Source of the DNA: an uncultured Lachnospiraceae bacterium
Lineage (GTDB): Bacteria; Bacillota; Clostridia; Lachnospirales; Lachnospiraceae
Length of the DNA stretch: 7,042 nt
Assembly: GCA_947565255.1 (NCBI GenBank)
Contig: CANOFI010000123.1
Coordinates: 1 to 7,042 of the forward strand
Direction of reading: 5' to 3'
Below the pieces are notes generated by a model. The model was not told the DNA's origin, ran no database searches, and was given only the letters and a program-made list of their open reading frames with translations. The position numbers and the translations under genes are program-made. How positions within the stretch are numbered: position 1 is the stretch's first letter; the number at the start of each line of letters is the position of its first letter. Below, in pieces: positions 6,965-7,042 of this stretch.

Positions 6965-7042
6965 GCCTCTTTCCTCCCTTCTTCTCTTCCCTTGCGTTCT
7001 TCAAGTTTTTCTTCCTCTTCTTCGCCTAATTTATAAATCGGT
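6940..7042 (-). CDS. Possible C-terminal end of an upstream gene (partial)
   Basis: One minus-strand frame is open from the window edge (first full codon at 7041) to a TAG at 6942-6940. It encodes 33 residues beginning PIYKLGEEEEEKLEER, highly charged and rich in Glu, Lys and Arg, and ending QEINMI. The other two minus frames hit stops within the first 20 bases or so. It would overlap the start of the ABC transporter gene by 25 nt, and the purine-rich stretch holds that gene's ribosome binding site. A charged tail is plausible for a partner ABC subunit or a regulator, but the run is low complexity and short enough to be open by chance. Confidence 0.4.
   Translation of the reverse strand, partial: PIYKLGEEEEEKLEERKGREEGRKEAWQEINMI

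Noticed and set aside
6572..7036. Long plus-strand open frames opposite the ABC gene, and similar ones opposite the homocysteine methyltransferase (1406-1982).
   Set aside because: They are antisense to genes with complete motif sets, with compositions typical of reverse-complement shadows and no recognisable domain.

Overview
The window looks like chromosomal DNA from a low-to-moderate GC Firmicute. A Lachnospiraceae-type Clostridia is my best guess, from the style of the PrmA N-terminus, the adjacent prmA-rsmE-cysteine desulfurase genes and the Gram-positive ribosome binding sites; this is inference, since no search was run. Every confident gene lies on the minus strand, so the reading order is from high to low coordinates.

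Region 1 (7042 to about 5180): an ABC half-transporter exporter, preceded at the window edge by what may be the C-terminal tail of an upstream gene that overlaps its GTG start. Region 2 (5179 to 2154): a compact run of prmA (ribosomal protein L11 methyltransferase), rsmE (16S rRNA m3U1498 methyltransferase) and a NifS/IscS-type cysteine desulfurase, joined by a 1-nt gap and a 4-nt overlap. The 167-nt gap between the ABC gene and prmA holds an open reading frame whose stop overlaps the prmA start (ATGA). It may be a small gene or the 3' remnant of a lost one. Region 3 (2153 to 1927): the main non-coding interval, filled mostly by a 129-bp imperfect palindrome with 49-nt arms, plus an 11-bp tandem duplication at one edge. 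Region 4 (1926 to 631): a zinc-type homocysteine S-methyltransferase with an unusual C-terminal tail resembling half of the MetH pterin-binding barrel without its folate residues. Region 5 (607 to 30): ilvN, the regulatory subunit of acetolactate synthase, behind its own TTGACA promoter. Its catalytic partner is not in view.

Functionally the window is mainly housekeeping: ribosome modification, sulfur mobilisation from cysteine, methionine-related methyl transfer and branched-chain amino acid synthesis, plus an exporter. I see no defence system, CRISPR array, phage gene, tRNA or rRNA. The least ordinary items are the large palindrome, whose two strands encode similar short peptides, the MetH-derived half domain, and the ORF in front of prmA.
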